From: Candidatus Electrothrix rattekaaiensis
GTDB taxonomy: Bacteria; Desulfobacterota; Desulfobulbia; Desulfobulbales; Desulfobulbaceae
Assembly (NCBI GenBank): GCA_032595675.1
Contig: JAVQMD010000001.1
Coordinates: forward strand, 1,396,640 to 1,460,639
Direction: 5' to 3'
Length of the DNA stretch: 64,000 nt
The notes beneath the pieces are model-generated. The model saw nothing but the letters and a program-made list of their open reading frames with translations, did no database searches and was not told the DNA's origin. Made by a program: the position numbers and the translations under genes. Positions within the stretch are counted from its first letter, which is position 1. Each line of letters starts with the position of its first letter. Below are positions 1 through 8,753 of this stretch, one piece after another.

Positions 1-1
1 A

Positions 2-280
2 GGCGTTTTGATACATATAAACCCTGAATATTTGCCTGTAGTATATGAAAAATTGTACAACTGCTCAAGTCGTTATGTCTTAGTTGCAGAATATTACAAC
101 CCTACTCCTATGGAGATTAATTATCGAGGTCACGCGGGGAAACTTTTCAAGCGTGATTTTGCCGGTGAACTCCTAGATAAGTATTCCGATTTAACTATAG
201 TGGACTATGGTTTTGTGTGGCGGCGTGATCCTAACTTTCCTCAAGATGATATGACATGGTTCTTGCTGGAAAAGAAGTGA
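2..280 (+). CDS. PseM-like pseudaminic acid biosynthesis methylase, C-terminal part
   Basis: Only the C-terminal ~92 residues lie in the window. The frame is already open at base 2, so the TTG at 8 is internal rather than a start. The segment reads GVLIHINPEYL, followed by AEYYNPTP, KLFKRDFAGE and DPNFPQDD near the end. I recognise this as the tail of the methyltransferase-like proteins found in pseudaminic-acid gene clusters. Its stop codon overlaps the likely GTG start of pseG (GTGA), so the two are probably translationally coupled. The SAM-binding half is outside the window. The family call is firm from the tail and the neighbours, but the methylated substrate is unknown. Confidence 0.8.
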   Translation, partial: GVLIHINPEYLPVVYEKLYNCSSRYVLVAEYYNPTPMEINYRGHAGKLFKRDFAGELLDKYSDLTIVDYGFVWRRDPNFPQDDMTWFLLEKK

Positions 281-1362
281 AATCAGTCGCTATCCGCACA
301 GATGCATCCTTTCGCATCGGCAGCGGACATTTTATGCGTTGCCGCACATTGGCGGAAGAACTCCAACGACATGGTGCGGAGGTGGAGTTTATTTGTCACC
401 GCCACAGCGGCAACTTAATCGACATGTTGCGAGGTACTTTTCCAGTCCGCGAACTGCCGCCGCCAATGAATACTCAAACGGCACCGGATGAAGATTTTGT
501 TGCTTGGCTTGGTGTTAGTCAGGAAAAAGATGCTGCTGATACGATTGCTGCATTACAAGGCTGGCGACCTGATTGGCTGATAGTTGACCACTACAGTTTG
601 GATAAAACCTGGGAAATGGCTCTGCGTCCCCATATCGAGCGTATTATGGTGATTGACGACTTGGCGAACCGCCCCCACGATTGTGATCTGTTTCTGGATC
701 AAAATCTCCACCCTAGTGTAAATATCTATAATTTAGGTCTAGCACCTCCATATTGCAAATTGTTTCTTGGATGCAACTATTTAATCTTTCGCCCAGAGTT
801 TCGTGAAGCACGTAGCAAACAGTCACGACATTCAAATAGTGATGTAAAGCGTATTTTGGTGTCTTTTGGTGGTGCTGATTTAGCAAATACAACTATCAAA
901 GTAATCCAGATGTTGAAAAAACTTACAATAACATGTGTTGTTGATGTAGTTGTTGGCACTCTTCACCCCCACAAAAAACTAATTAAGAAAGAGTGCTCTG
1001 CTTTAAATAATTTTAATTTTCATGAGCAAACAAACAAAATGGCTGAATTAATGTCCAAAGCAGATTTAGCAATATCTGCTGGTGGTTTCACAAGTTACGA
1101 GCTTGCATTTTTAGGTGTTCCAGCTTTGTTGTTGCCTGCGACTCAAAGTCAATCACTATTTACAGCGGAACTCGAAGAATGTGGTGCGGCCATTAGTTTC
1201 GATTTTATGGAAGATTTTCCTGATGCTCTTTTGCAAAATAAACTTGGAGTTTTACTTAGCTCCCAGTTCTCTCGTGAAAAAATGACAAATGCAGGATATA
1301 AGTTGTTCGATGGTCAGGGGATAGAGCGGGTCTGCGAAGCTCTTCTCTATTTCTCAGAATAA
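277..1362 (+). CDS. pseG: UDP-2,4-diacetamido-2,4,6-trideoxy-beta-L-altropyranose hydrolase (PseG)
   Basis: This cytoplasmic enzyme removes UDP from the altropyranose intermediate, giving the free sugar that PseI condenses with phosphoenolpyruvate. A longer reading from ATG 256 exists, but GTG 277 overlaps the upstream stop as GTGA and gives the usual start MKSVAIRTDAS, so I use it (361 aa). The GSGHFMRC motif at residues 15-22 carries the family's catalytic histidine (H18). A MurG-like nucleotide-binding region (SAGGFTSYELAFLGVPALLLP begins around residue 268) follows. The length is normal for PseG. It sits two genes before WbqC and three before PseI, which supports the pathway assignment. 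Confidence 0.9.
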   Translation: MKSVAIRTDASFRIGSGHFMRCRTLAEELQRHGAEVEFICHRHSGNLIDMLRGTFPVRELPPPMNTQTAPDEDFVAWLGVSQEKDAADTIAALQGWRPDWLIVDHYSLDKTWEMALRPHIERIMVIDDLANRPHDCDLFLDQNLHPSVNIYNLGLAPPYCKLFLGCNYLIFRPEFREARSKQSRHSNSDVKRILVSFGGADLANTTIKVIQMLKKLTITCVVDVVVGTLHPHKKLIKKECSALNNFNFHEQTNKMAELMSKADLAISAGGFTSYELAFLGVPALLLPATQSQSLFTAELEECGAAISFDFMEDFPDALLQNKLGVLLSSQFSREKMTNAGYKLFDGQGIERVCEALLYFSE

Positions 1363-1378
1363 CCGAGATAAAAGTTTT

Positions 1379-1996
1379 ATGAGTAGCACTACTCCTATTG
1401 TAAATCATTACCGCAAATTACTACAAGAGCATGGAGATACTGCGGAGTCAGCCCAGTGGTCTTCTCGTCAGTCACAAGAACAGCGATTTAAATATCTGAC
1501 TCAAATTGGCTCGTTGGAAGGTATGAGAGTATTAGATTTTGGTTGTGGCACCGGGCATCTTGCTACCTATCTCAAGTCGCAGGAAATTAACGTAACTTAC
1601 ACCGGAATCGATATTGTAGATGAGTTTTTCCCTGTGTGTCGTGCCAAGCACCCGGGGCATCGGTTTAGTCGAATTGAAGATATTAAAGGTGAACGATTTG
1701 ATTATGTGTTTGTAAGTGGCGTATTCAACAATAAACAAAAAAATAACCGTAAATTTTATCAAGATTCTGTTTGTATGCTATTTGGATTATGTGATATAGG
1801 ACTGGCTTTTAACATGATGAGTACATATGTGGATTATCAGGACAAGAATTTATTTTATGAGGACCCAGGCAGAGCTTTTAAGTTTGTAAAACAAGAAATC
1901 ACTCCATTTGTTGTATTGCGTCATGACTATGAGGTAAAAGAGGGCGTTATTCCATTTGAATTTATTATTTATGCCTATCGAGGAGCGACTTCGTGA
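1379..1996 (+). CDS. class I SAM-dependent methyltransferase
   Basis: This 205-residue soluble protein has a clear SAM-binding glycine loop, VLDFGCGTGH at residues 51-60, then acidic GIDIVDE about 20 residues later, as in Rossmann-fold methyltransferases. It lies 16 nt after pseG and overlaps the next gene by GTGA, so it belongs to the pseudaminic-acid operon. It probably methylates the nonulosonate or another sugar of the same glycan. The acceptor cannot be read from the sequence. Confidence 0.75.
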   Translation: MSSTTPIVNHYRKLLQEHGDTAESAQWSSRQSQEQRFKYLTQIGSLEGMRVLDFGCGTGHLATYLKSQEINVTYTGIDIVDEFFPVCRAKHPGHRFSRIEDIKGERFDYVFVSGVFNNKQKNNRKFYQDSVCMLFGLCDIGLAFNMMSTYVDYQDKNLFYEDPGRAFKFVKQEITPFVVLRHDYEVKEGVIPFEFIIYAYRGATS

Positions 1997-2682
1997 GGTG
2001 TGCAATTATGCAGCCTACTTATCTTCCGTGGGCAGGTTATTTTAATCTCATCAATTCAGTGGATACTTTTGTTTTCTTAGATGATGTTCAATTTGAGAAA
2101 TCATCGTGGCAATCAAGAAATCGTATTCTGGCAAACGGCGTAGAAACCTACCTAACAGTTCCAATAAAACGGCAAGGTTTAAATACACAAATTAAAGATG
2201 TTTTGATCAATGATAATACTCCGTGGAGAAAAAAACACTACATGACTGTTTCTCAAGCTTATAGCAAGGTGTCTCAGGGTGAAGATATTATTGATTTATT
2301 TGAAGAGATCGTTAAGGATAAAAGCATTGAGAAAGTTGTTAGTCTAAATACTCGCTTTATTATTTTAGTTTCTAACGCGTTAGGATTACACACTGATTTT
2401 GTGTTTGCCAGTGACTTAAATTGCGAAGGAAATAGATCATCTCATATAGTTGAAATTTGTAAATCTATTGCAGCAACTGAATATCTTTCTCCCGAAGGTG
2501 CTAGAGAATACTTGACTGAAGATGGCATATTCAATGAATCAAACATTTCGTTAAGTTTCCAGAAATTTGTTCCTGGCGTGTACAATCAAATTAAAGCGCC
2601 TAACTTTGTCTCGCATTTATCTATTCTGGATGTCATTGCTAACCTTGGCTGGAAGAATACTCTAGCATATATATCCAACTGA
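1993..2682 (+). CDS. WbqC-like family protein
   Basis: This 229-residue protein starts at GTG 1993, which overlaps the previous stop (GTGA) and follows an AGGAG ribosome-binding site at 1981. The N-terminus has the family signature QPTYLPWAGYF, followed by FLDDVQFEKSSWQSRN. WbqC-like proteins occur in O-antigen and nonulosonate clusters, where they are suspected to help modify or transfer an acyl or amino-acyl group. Their biochemical role is not settled. Its position between a methyltransferase and PseI fits tailoring of pseudaminic acid; this is inference from context. Confidence 0.85.
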   Translation: MRCAIMQPTYLPWAGYFNLINSVDTFVFLDDVQFEKSSWQSRNRILANGVETYLTVPIKRQGLNTQIKDVLINDNTPWRKKHYMTVSQAYSKVSQGEDIIDLFEEIVKDKSIEKVVSLNTRFIILVSNALGLHTDFVFASDLNCEGNRSSHIVEICKSIAATEYLSPEGAREYLTEDGIFNESNISLSFQKFVPGVYNQIKAPNFVSHLSILDVIANLGWKNTLAYISN

Positions 2683-2729
2683 CTTTGCATGAGTACAATG
2701 CAACACTCAAGTGACAGGATTTTTATCAT

Positions 2730-3797
2730 ATGATTGCGCGCGATTTCCAAATAAAAAATCATTCAATTGGATCAAGCTATGCACCTTTCATCATCGCCGA
2801 AATGTCCGGCAACCATAACCAATCCCTTGACCGGGCGCTGGAGATTGTGGAAGCAGCGGCAAAAGCGGGAGCGCATGGCCTGAAGTTACAAACCTATACC
2901 GCCGATACCATGACCCTGGACATTAGTGAAGGCGAATTTTTTATCGAAGATAAAAACAGCCTGTGGCAAGGCAAATCGCTTTACCAGCTTTATCAGGAAG
3001 CCTATACCCCGTGGGAATGGCACGAACCGATTTTCAAACGCGCCCTTGAACTGGGTATGGTGGCTTTCAGTTCGCCTTTCGATGAAACAGCGGTAGATTT
3101 TCTGGAGAGCCTGGATGCGCCGTGCTATAAAATTGCCTCGTTTGAGATGACCGATTTACCTTTAGTTCGCAAGGTCGCAAGCACCGGTAAGCCGATGATT
3201 ATTTCCACCGGCATGGCAATGCTTGGTGAGATTGACGAGACTGTACGCACAGCAAGGGAAGCAGGTGCTGCTGAAATCGTCCTGCTTAAATGCACCAGCA
3301 CCTATCCAGCATCAGCGGATAAGACGAATTTATTGACCATTCCGAATTTACGAGAAGCCACAGGCTGTCAAATCGGGCTGTCTGATCACACAATGGGAAT
3401 CGGTACTGCTGTGGCGGCGGTTGCGTTAGGTGCAACTGTGATTGAAAAGCATTTTACTTTACGCCGTGCTGATGGCGGAGTGGACTCGGCTTTTTCCATG
3501 GAGCCGGAAGAAATGGCGGCATTAGTGATAGAAACCGAGCGAGCGTGGCAGGCAATGGGGAATGTCAGCTATGGCTCCAACGCTGCTGAAAAGAAATCGC
3601 TTGTTTTTCGACGTTCTTTATATGTTACTGAGGATATGAAGGAGGGAGACGTGCTGACGAAAGAAAATTTGCGAGTTATCAGGCCTGGATATGGGTTGAA
3701 GCCTAAGTATATTGATATGTTGCTTGGTAAAATTGTGCGTCAGAACATTAAAAAAGGTACGCCTATGAGGTGGGAATTTATTTGCAGTAGTCGTTAG
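2730..3797 (+). CDS. pseI: pseudaminic acid synthase (PseI), NeuB family
   Basis: This 355-residue enzyme condenses 6-deoxy-AltdiNAc with phosphoenolpyruvate to form pseudaminic acid. The N-terminal NeuB TIM barrel has AEMSGNHNQSLDRA near residue 24, GLKLQTYTADTM, SSPFDETAVDFLE and GLSDHTMGIGTAVAAVALGA, all typical of the family. The C-terminal ~60 residues form the SAF (antifreeze-like) domain. The codon composition is more GC-rich than the flanking tailoring genes. PseB, PseC, PseH and PseF are not in the window and are presumably upstream. PseI rather than NeuB or LegI is favoured because PseG and the PseM-like protein are adjacent. Confidence 0.92.
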   Translation: MIARDFQIKNHSIGSSYAPFIIAEMSGNHNQSLDRALEIVEAAAKAGAHGLKLQTYTADTMTLDISEGEFFIEDKNSLWQGKSLYQLYQEAYTPWEWHEPIFKRALELGMVAFSSPFDETAVDFLESLDAPCYKIASFEMTDLPLVRKVASTGKPMIISTGMAMLGEIDETVRTAREAGAAEIVLLKCTSTYPASADKTNLLTIPNLREATGCQIGLSDHTMGIGTAVAAVALGATVIEKHFTLRRADGGVDSAFSMEPEEMAALVIETERAWQAMGNVSYGSNAAEKKSLVFRRSLYVTEDMKEGDVLTKENLRVIRPGYGLKPKYIDMLLGKIVRQNIKKGTPMRWEFICSSR

Positions 3798-3967
3798 AAA
3801 ATTTCGGCCATTTCAAATAAATATGTTTACTTGACTGTCCTTTAAGACAGCTTACTTAGGAGTAAAAACCAGAAAGATATACTGTCCAGCGGCATATACT
3901 GAGTTTTTCAAGAATCGATAACTGGGACTTATTTTGCTTTCTGGAAATAATCTCAAAAGATCAGTTT

Positions 3968-4582
3968 ATGGTAGTGCAGAATATGATACAGAGAAAACAA
4001 TTTGATATAATATATAAAAGTAACCGAAAATACTTACAGGGCCCTGATGTATTTGATGCAACATTAGAATGGTTAAGTAATATTGAAGTTGAGGTTAAAG
4101 ACATTGATTTTACTTTTCATCGTTTGGCGTTCAAACAGGTTGAGGCAGTGATGGGTGATGCTTTACCGGATAGTGCTAACTCTCTTGCCGAGTGTAGATA
4201 TACTGTTTCCGGCTATAGCAAGATAGTTCATATCGTCGAAACAGATTTGGCTGTTACAACGTCACGAATTTTTCCCGAAAATGATATTATTGATGCCATC
4301 AGTTATGATCTGTCAGCACAACGTTCCGTGTATAATAAAGAAAATAACTTTAGCAATATGGAAATATGGGTCGCCATGACCAAGGCCCTGCATCAGAAGG
4401 TATTTGCAGATCTTAAGGGAAAATGGCTTTTTGTGCGCGGACGTTTTCCGCAATACTCTCTAAAAAAATCTCGGAAGAAACATACAGTGGCTATTGCAGC
4501 ATCATTCGGAGGGAAATTAACGCGTAGCGAGGTTTTTTTGAATGACATGAGGGTTGGCGAGATTTTTTTTTCAATTACGTGA
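3968..4582 (+). CDS. unknown protein upstream of KASIII-like gene
   Basis: I do not recognise this 204-residue protein. It is mixed alpha/beta in composition, with no signal peptide and no obvious membrane segment. Conserved-looking patches are FHRLAFKQVEAVMGDALPD near residue 48 and, near the C-terminus, basic LKKSRKKH followed by alternating hydrophobic strands ending VGEIFFSIT. It ends 7 nt before the KASIII-like gene and shares its direction. A role with the acyl-carrier module, perhaps as an acyl-processing hotdog-type or thioester-handling protein, is a guess from position only. A 170-bp gap separates it from pseI. Confidence 0.6.
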   Translation: MVVQNMIQRKQFDIIYKSNRKYLQGPDVFDATLEWLSNIEVEVKDIDFTFHRLAFKQVEAVMGDALPDSANSLAECRYTVSGYSKIVHIVETDLAVTTSRIFPENDIIDAISYDLSAQRSVYNKENNFSNMEIWVAMTKALHQKVFADLKGKWLFVRGRFPQYSLKKSRKKHTVAIAASFGGKLTRSEVFLNDMRVGEIFFSIT

Positions 4583-4589
4583 GGGTTAA

Positions 4590-5525
4590 GTGATAGGTCT
4601 TGAAGATATAGCTGTTTATGTCCCGGAAAGATACATCTCTAATCTTGAACTATTAAAAAAGTTCGACATAAGTGAATCATTTTTGACTGAAAAGATTGGA
4701 GTATTAAAGAGAGCTATTAAGCATTCAGGTGAAGATACGAGTGATATGGCATTAAAGGCCTTAAAAAGGCTGATATCAAAAGCTGGCATAGACAAAGAAG
4801 AACTTCAGTGCCTTATTGTTGTTACTCAAAACCCCGACAGTAATTTACCTCATGTTTCCGGGATTGTTCATGGCAAGGCGGAATTACCATCTTCATGCGC
4901 TGTTTTTGATATTTCTCTCGGATGCTCGGGTTATGTATATGGCCTTTCAATATTACTGTCATTTCTAAAAGCTAACCAACTTTGCAGAGGAGTGTTGATT
5001 ACCTGTGATCCATATAGTAAAGTGATTGATGTTGATGATAAAAATACAGCTCTCTTGTTTGGAGATGCCTCCACTGCAACGCTGATTGGCCCAAGTCCAG
5101 TTATGATCTGTAGTCATTTTATGTTTGGTACACAGGGTGATTTGTCAGGGGCTTTGACATGTCAAAATGGAAAGCTGAAGATGAAAGGACGTGAAGTGTT
5201 TAATTTTGCCGCTAGAGTGATTCCGGAAAGCATTAAGCAATTATGTCAAAGAGCCAATATTTGCAAAGAAGAGGTTGACTGTTTTATTTTTCATCAGGGC
5301 AGCAGGTATTTAATTGAGACACTAATTAAACGAATTGGTTTGGAAGAGGCGAAAGTGCTATTTGATATTGAACAGGTGGGAAATACGGTATCTTCTTCCA
5401 TTCCACTCTTGCTAGAGAAAAAAATGTTAGATAGTGCAGATAATATTTTTGTGTTGAGCGGTTTTGGTGTAGGTCTTTCATGGGCCAACTGTCTATGCAG
5501 AAGAACGGAGAGAAACAATGATTGA
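4590..5525 (+). CDS. 3-oxoacyl-ACP synthase III-like (KASIII/FabH family) enzyme
   Basis: This 311-residue thiolase-fold protein starts at GTG 4590 after a GAGGG site. The catalytic triad is visible: C112 in SLGCSGYVYG, H235 in FHQGSRYL and N265 in VGNTVSSSIP. KASIII enzymes load a starter acyl group onto malonyl-ACP or transfer an acyl chain. This copy is immediately followed by its own acyl carrier protein (ATG 5518 lies inside its last codons) and sits in a glycan locus. It is therefore more likely to make a dedicated acyl group for sugar acylation than to serve general fatty acid synthesis. Its last ~200 bp are duplicated 852 bp downstream. Confidence 0.85.
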   Translation: MIGLEDIAVYVPERYISNLELLKKFDISESFLTEKIGVLKRAIKHSGEDTSDMALKALKRLISKAGIDKEELQCLIVVTQNPDSNLPHVSGIVHGKAELPSSCAVFDISLGCSGYVYGLSILLSFLKANQLCRGVLITCDPYSKVIDVDDKNTALLFGDASTATLIGPSPVMICSHFMFGTQGDLSGALTCQNGKLKMKGREVFNFAARVIPESIKQLCQRANICKEEVDCFIFHQGSRYLIETLIKRIGLEEAKVLFDIEQVGNTVSSSIPLLLEKKMLDSADNIFVLSGFGVGLSWANCLCRRTERNND

Positions 5526-5743
5526 GCTGGAAAAAATTATTGAAATAATCAAATCAACTGGTGTAGTAAAAGATATAACAAAATATGATCCAGAAAAACA
5601 TTTCAAGATAATGGGATTGATTCGCTTGATACCTTTACTATTTTTTGGCCGTTGAAGAACAGTTAGGGATTAAATTTAGTGAAAAAGAATCTGAACAGAT
5701 AGCGACTGTTGTCGAAATGATTGAATCGCTAAATAAACGCTAA
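5518..5743 (+). pseudogene. acyl carrier protein, first copy, frameshifted
   Basis: This is the first copy of a ~75-residue acyl carrier protein. Against copy two it has one A fewer in the run at 5594-5598 and one T fewer in the run at 5641-5646. The reading frame is therefore lost before the phosphopantetheine serine, and translation ends about 5655. The 3-prime end is better preserved than in copy two, because its five-A run keeps the frame through ESEQIATVVEMIESLNKR to the TAA at 5741. The two copies together define the intact protein. The start overlaps the KASIII-like stop. Confidence 0.8.
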
Positions 5744-5796
5744 TTTTTCCAAGTGAGCCTTGTGCTAATGGCAGTATAGGAGAGGCCGTGGAGTAT

Positions 5797-6377
5797 ATGT
5801 TTGATTATTCTTACAAAAATATAATTGATGCCTATAAAAAGTAGGTGTTGGTCCAGGTCGGGTTGTTTATGCTACAGGAAACTTCGGCAAGCTTGGACAA
5901 TATCAGGTCCAAAACAAGCAGATAGTGTTCACTGCTCATTTGAGTGCTATTCAGGAGCTTCTTGGTGAAACTGGTACGCTGATTGTGCCGACCCATTCAT
6001 GGTCATTATGTAACACATCGAAAGTATTTGATATAAAAAGAACGCCGAGTGAAACTGGTCCATTCACAGAGTATATAAGGAAACAAAAAAGTTCAGTACG
6101 ACAACTTCATCCCTTTTCATCATCTACTGCCTTGGGGAAAGAAGCAATGGCAATTTGTGCAAATACATCAAAACATGCTAAACGAATTGGTTTGGAAGAG
6201 GCGAAAGTGCTATTTGATATTGAACAGGTGGGAAATACGGTATCTTCTTCCATTCCACTCTTGCTAGAGAAAAAAATGTTAGATAGTGCAGATAATATTT
6301 TTGTGTTGAGCGGTTTTGGTGTAGGTCTTTCATGGGCCAACTGTCTATGCAGAAGAACGGAGAGAAACAATGATTGA
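5797..6377 (+). pseudogene. AAC(3)-like N-terminus fused to KASIII-like C-terminus (duplication chimera)
   Basis: The reading begins as the AAC(3)-family acyltransferase (ATG 5797). It is frameshifted at the A-run 5836-5840 and is open again from about 5841. At 6179/6180 the duplication junction joins it, in frame, to the last ~65 residues of the KASIII-like enzyme, including VGNTVSSSIP. The fusion cannot contain either complete active site, since it lacks the C-terminal half of the acetyltransferase and the KASIII Cys and His. I treat it as a by-product of tandem duplication. An expressed fused protein from GTG 5925 (150 aa) is possible in principle. Confidence 0.75.
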
Positions 6378-6596
6378 GCTGGAAAAAATTATTGAAATAA
6401 TCAAATCAACTGGTGTAGTAAAAGATATAACAAAATATGATCCAGAAAAAACATTTCAAGATAATGGGATTGATTCGCTTGATACCTTTACTATTTTTTT
6501 GGCCGTTGAAGAACAGTTAGGGATTAAATTTAGTGAAAAGAATCTGAACAGATAGCGACTGTTGTCGAAATGATTGAATCGCTAAATAAACGCTAA
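6370..6596 (+). CDS. acyl carrier protein, second copy, 3-prime frameshift
   Basis: This copy has the complete phosphopantetheine site DNGIDSLDTF with S36 as the attachment serine. It is preceded by a typical ACP helix and followed by FLAVEEQLGIKF. The open frame stops early at 6555 because the A-run near 6537 has four A instead of five. Restoring that base extends the protein to 75 residues ending at 6596. A dedicated ACP directly behind a KASIII-like enzyme and before an AAC(3)-type acyltransferase implies that the acyl donor for the latter is carried on this protein. Whether the last ~18 residues are really missing depends on sequence accuracy. Confidence 0.75.
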
Positions 6597-6649
6597 TTTT
6601 TCCAAGTGAGCCTTGTGCTAATGGCAGTATAGGAGAGGTCGTGGAGTAT

Positions 6650-7449
6650 ATGTTTGATTATTCTTACAAAAATATAATTGATGCCTATAAAAAGTAGGTG
6701 TTGGTCCAGGTCGGGTTGTTTATGCTACAGGAAACTTCGGCAAGCTTGGACAATATCAGGTCCAAAACAAGCAGATAGTGTTCACTGCTCATTTGAGTGC
6801 TATTCAGGAGCTTCTTGGTGAAACTGGTACGCTGATTGTGCCGACCCATTCATGGTCATTATGTAACACATCGAAAGTATTTGATATAAAAAGAACGCCG
6901 AGTGAAACTGGTCCATTCACAGAGTATATAAGGAAACAAAAAAGTTCAGTACGACAACTTCATCCCTTTTCATCATCTACTGCCTTGGGGAAAGAAGCAA
7001 TGGCAATTTGTGCAAATACATCAAAACATGCTTATGGTCCTGAATCTCCTTTTCAACGTATGATAGACCGCAATGCTTTGTACGTTTCAATTGGCCTGCC
7101 TATAGAATTGACTATCTCACTGGTTCACCATATAGAGTTGGTTATGGGAGTGCCCTATCGTTATGTAAAAGAATTCATTCATCCCATAAAGGTGGACAAT
7201 GAACTGAAAAATATTGCGTTTTATCTTTATGTAATACGAAGAGAATGCCAAATTGAACGAGATTGTAATGTTAACATATTAAATGAATTCAAGAAATCAT
7301 ACTCTGTTAAGCGTAGTTCACTGGGGCGTTCCATTGTGGAATCGCTATCGACTGCTGAGTTTTTTCAGGCCATAACAAAAGTATTTGCTAAAAATATTTA
7401 CATTTGGCTCAAGAAACCACCGAAGAAAAGAATCTCCTATCAACAGTGA
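6650..7449 (+). CDS. AAC(3)-family N-acyltransferase, frameshifted near the 5-prime end
   Basis: The protein resembles aminoglycoside 3-N-acetyltransferase family members (Antibiotic_NAT): GTLIVPTHSW, then RTPSETGPFTEYIR and LHPFSSSTALG. Family members in glycan loci N-acylate amino sugars. The start is probably ATG 6650 (or GTG 6641) after AGGAG at 6631. The frame breaks at the A-run 6689-6693, where one more A would join MFDYSYKNIIDAYK to VGVGPGRVVYATG. The same break is in the upstream copy, so it predates the duplication or is a systematic error. The open part runs 6778-7449 from a GTG. The stop overlaps the next gene (GTGA). Confidence 0.75.
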
Positions 7450-8753
7450 AAGCTATGGTTCCAACAGGACAACAAATGTTAACTTGGGCACATGATCTTT
7501 TCCCTATTTGTCGGAGCATTACCGGGCCGGGAGTGCGTGAGACATTAGCCTATTTTGTTGAATTGTTGCCTGATTTGAAAATACACTCTGTGGCTTCTGG
7601 AACCAATGTTTTTGATTGGAAAATTCCAGATGAATGGATCATTCGTGATGCTTTTATTGAAGATGACTCAGGTAACCGTTTAATAGATTTCCATAAAAAC
7701 AATCTTCATGTAGTGGGCTATTCTGAGCCTGTTGACAAATATCTTACGCTTGATGAATTAAACAACCATTTGTATTCACTGCCCGATCAACAGGATGCTA
7801 TCCCTTATATAACCTCTTATTATGAAAGGAGGTGGGGTTTTTGTCTTACATATAAACAGCATAAGGAGTTAGCTCCAGGCCGTTATCGGGCAGTTATTGA
7901 TTCAGAATTAAATCCGGGTGTATTGAACTATGCTGATCTTGTATTGCCTGGACAAACCGAACAAGAGGTTTTACTTTCGACATATATTTGCCATCCTTCT
8001 ATGGCGAACAATGAGCTTTCCGGGCCGGTAGTAACGACAGCTTTAGCGCGTTGGTTGATGGAACGCACTAAAAGAAGATACACGTACCGTATTATATTTG
8101 TACCGGAAACGATTGGTTCTATTACGTACTTGAGTACCAATTTAAAACATTTAAAAGACCATGTGATTGCTGGATTTAACATTTCATGTGTTGGAGATGA
8201 ACGCTGTTACTCATATTTACCGTCACGTTCCGGCAGCACTCTCTCGGATATTGCAGCTATGCATGTACTCAAACATATTGATCCAGATTTTAAATGCTAT
8301 ACATGGTTAGATCGAGGAAGTGATGAACGGCAATATTGTGCCCCAGGAGTAGATTTGCCGATTGCGTCAATAATGCGTAGTAAGTATGGTCAATACCCTG
8401 AATACCATACTTCGTTGGATAACTTTAACTTAGTGTCGGCTGCGGGTTTACAGGGGGGATTTGAAGCCTTGCAAAATGTTATTGAAATAATTGAACATAA
8501 TGCTTATCCTGTAGTAACTGTTTTAGGAGAACCGCATCTTAGCAAACATGGCCTCCATAGGACATTATCCACAAAAGAGTCTAATAAACGCGTATCGACA
8601 ATGTTAGATGCTATTTCCTATTGCGATGGAAAGCATTCAATACTTGAGATTGCTGAAAAAATAAATGTTAATGCGATGTATCTTTTTGATATGATTAAAG
8701 AGTTGGAGAGGGAGCAACTGGTAACGGTTTCACCAACAATTCAACATGGTTAA
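7446..8753 (+). CDS. DUF4910 aminopeptidase-like protein of polysaccharide loci
   Basis: The likely start is GTG 7446, overlapping the upstream stop, which gives 435 residues. The protein has the zinc-peptidase-like fold of the DUF4910 family: ICRSITGPGVRETL near residue 20, then YICHPSMANNELSGP, FVPETIGSITYL, CVGDERCYSYLPSRSG, DRGSDERQYCAPGVDLP and YPEYHTSLDNF, which carry probable metal ligands. A C-terminal ~80-residue winged-helix-like tail follows. Members sit in surface-polysaccharide clusters, sometimes next to methyltransferases and glycosyltransferases. Their substrate is unknown; deacylase or amidase action on a glycan intermediate is one possibility. Confidence 0.8.
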   Translation: MKAMVPTGQQMLTWAHDLFPICRSITGPGVRETLAYFVELLPDLKIHSVASGTNVFDWKIPDEWIIRDAFIEDDSGNRLIDFHKNNLHVVGYSEPVDKYLTLDELNNHLYSLPDQQDAIPYITSYYERRWGFCLTYKQHKELAPGRYRAVIDSELNPGVLNYADLVLPGQTEQEVLLSTYICHPSMANNELSGPVVTTALARWLMERTKRRYTYRIIFVPETIGSITYLSTNLKHLKDHVIAGFNISCVGDERCYSYLPSRSGSTLSDIAAMHVLKHIDPDFKCYTWLDRGSDERQYCAPGVDLPIASIMRSKYGQYPEYHTSLDNFNLVSAAGLQGGFEALQNVIEIIEHNAYPVVTVLGEPHLSKHGLHRTLSTKESNKRVSTMLDAISYCDGKHSILEIAEKINVNAMYLFDMIKELEREQLVTVSPTIQHG

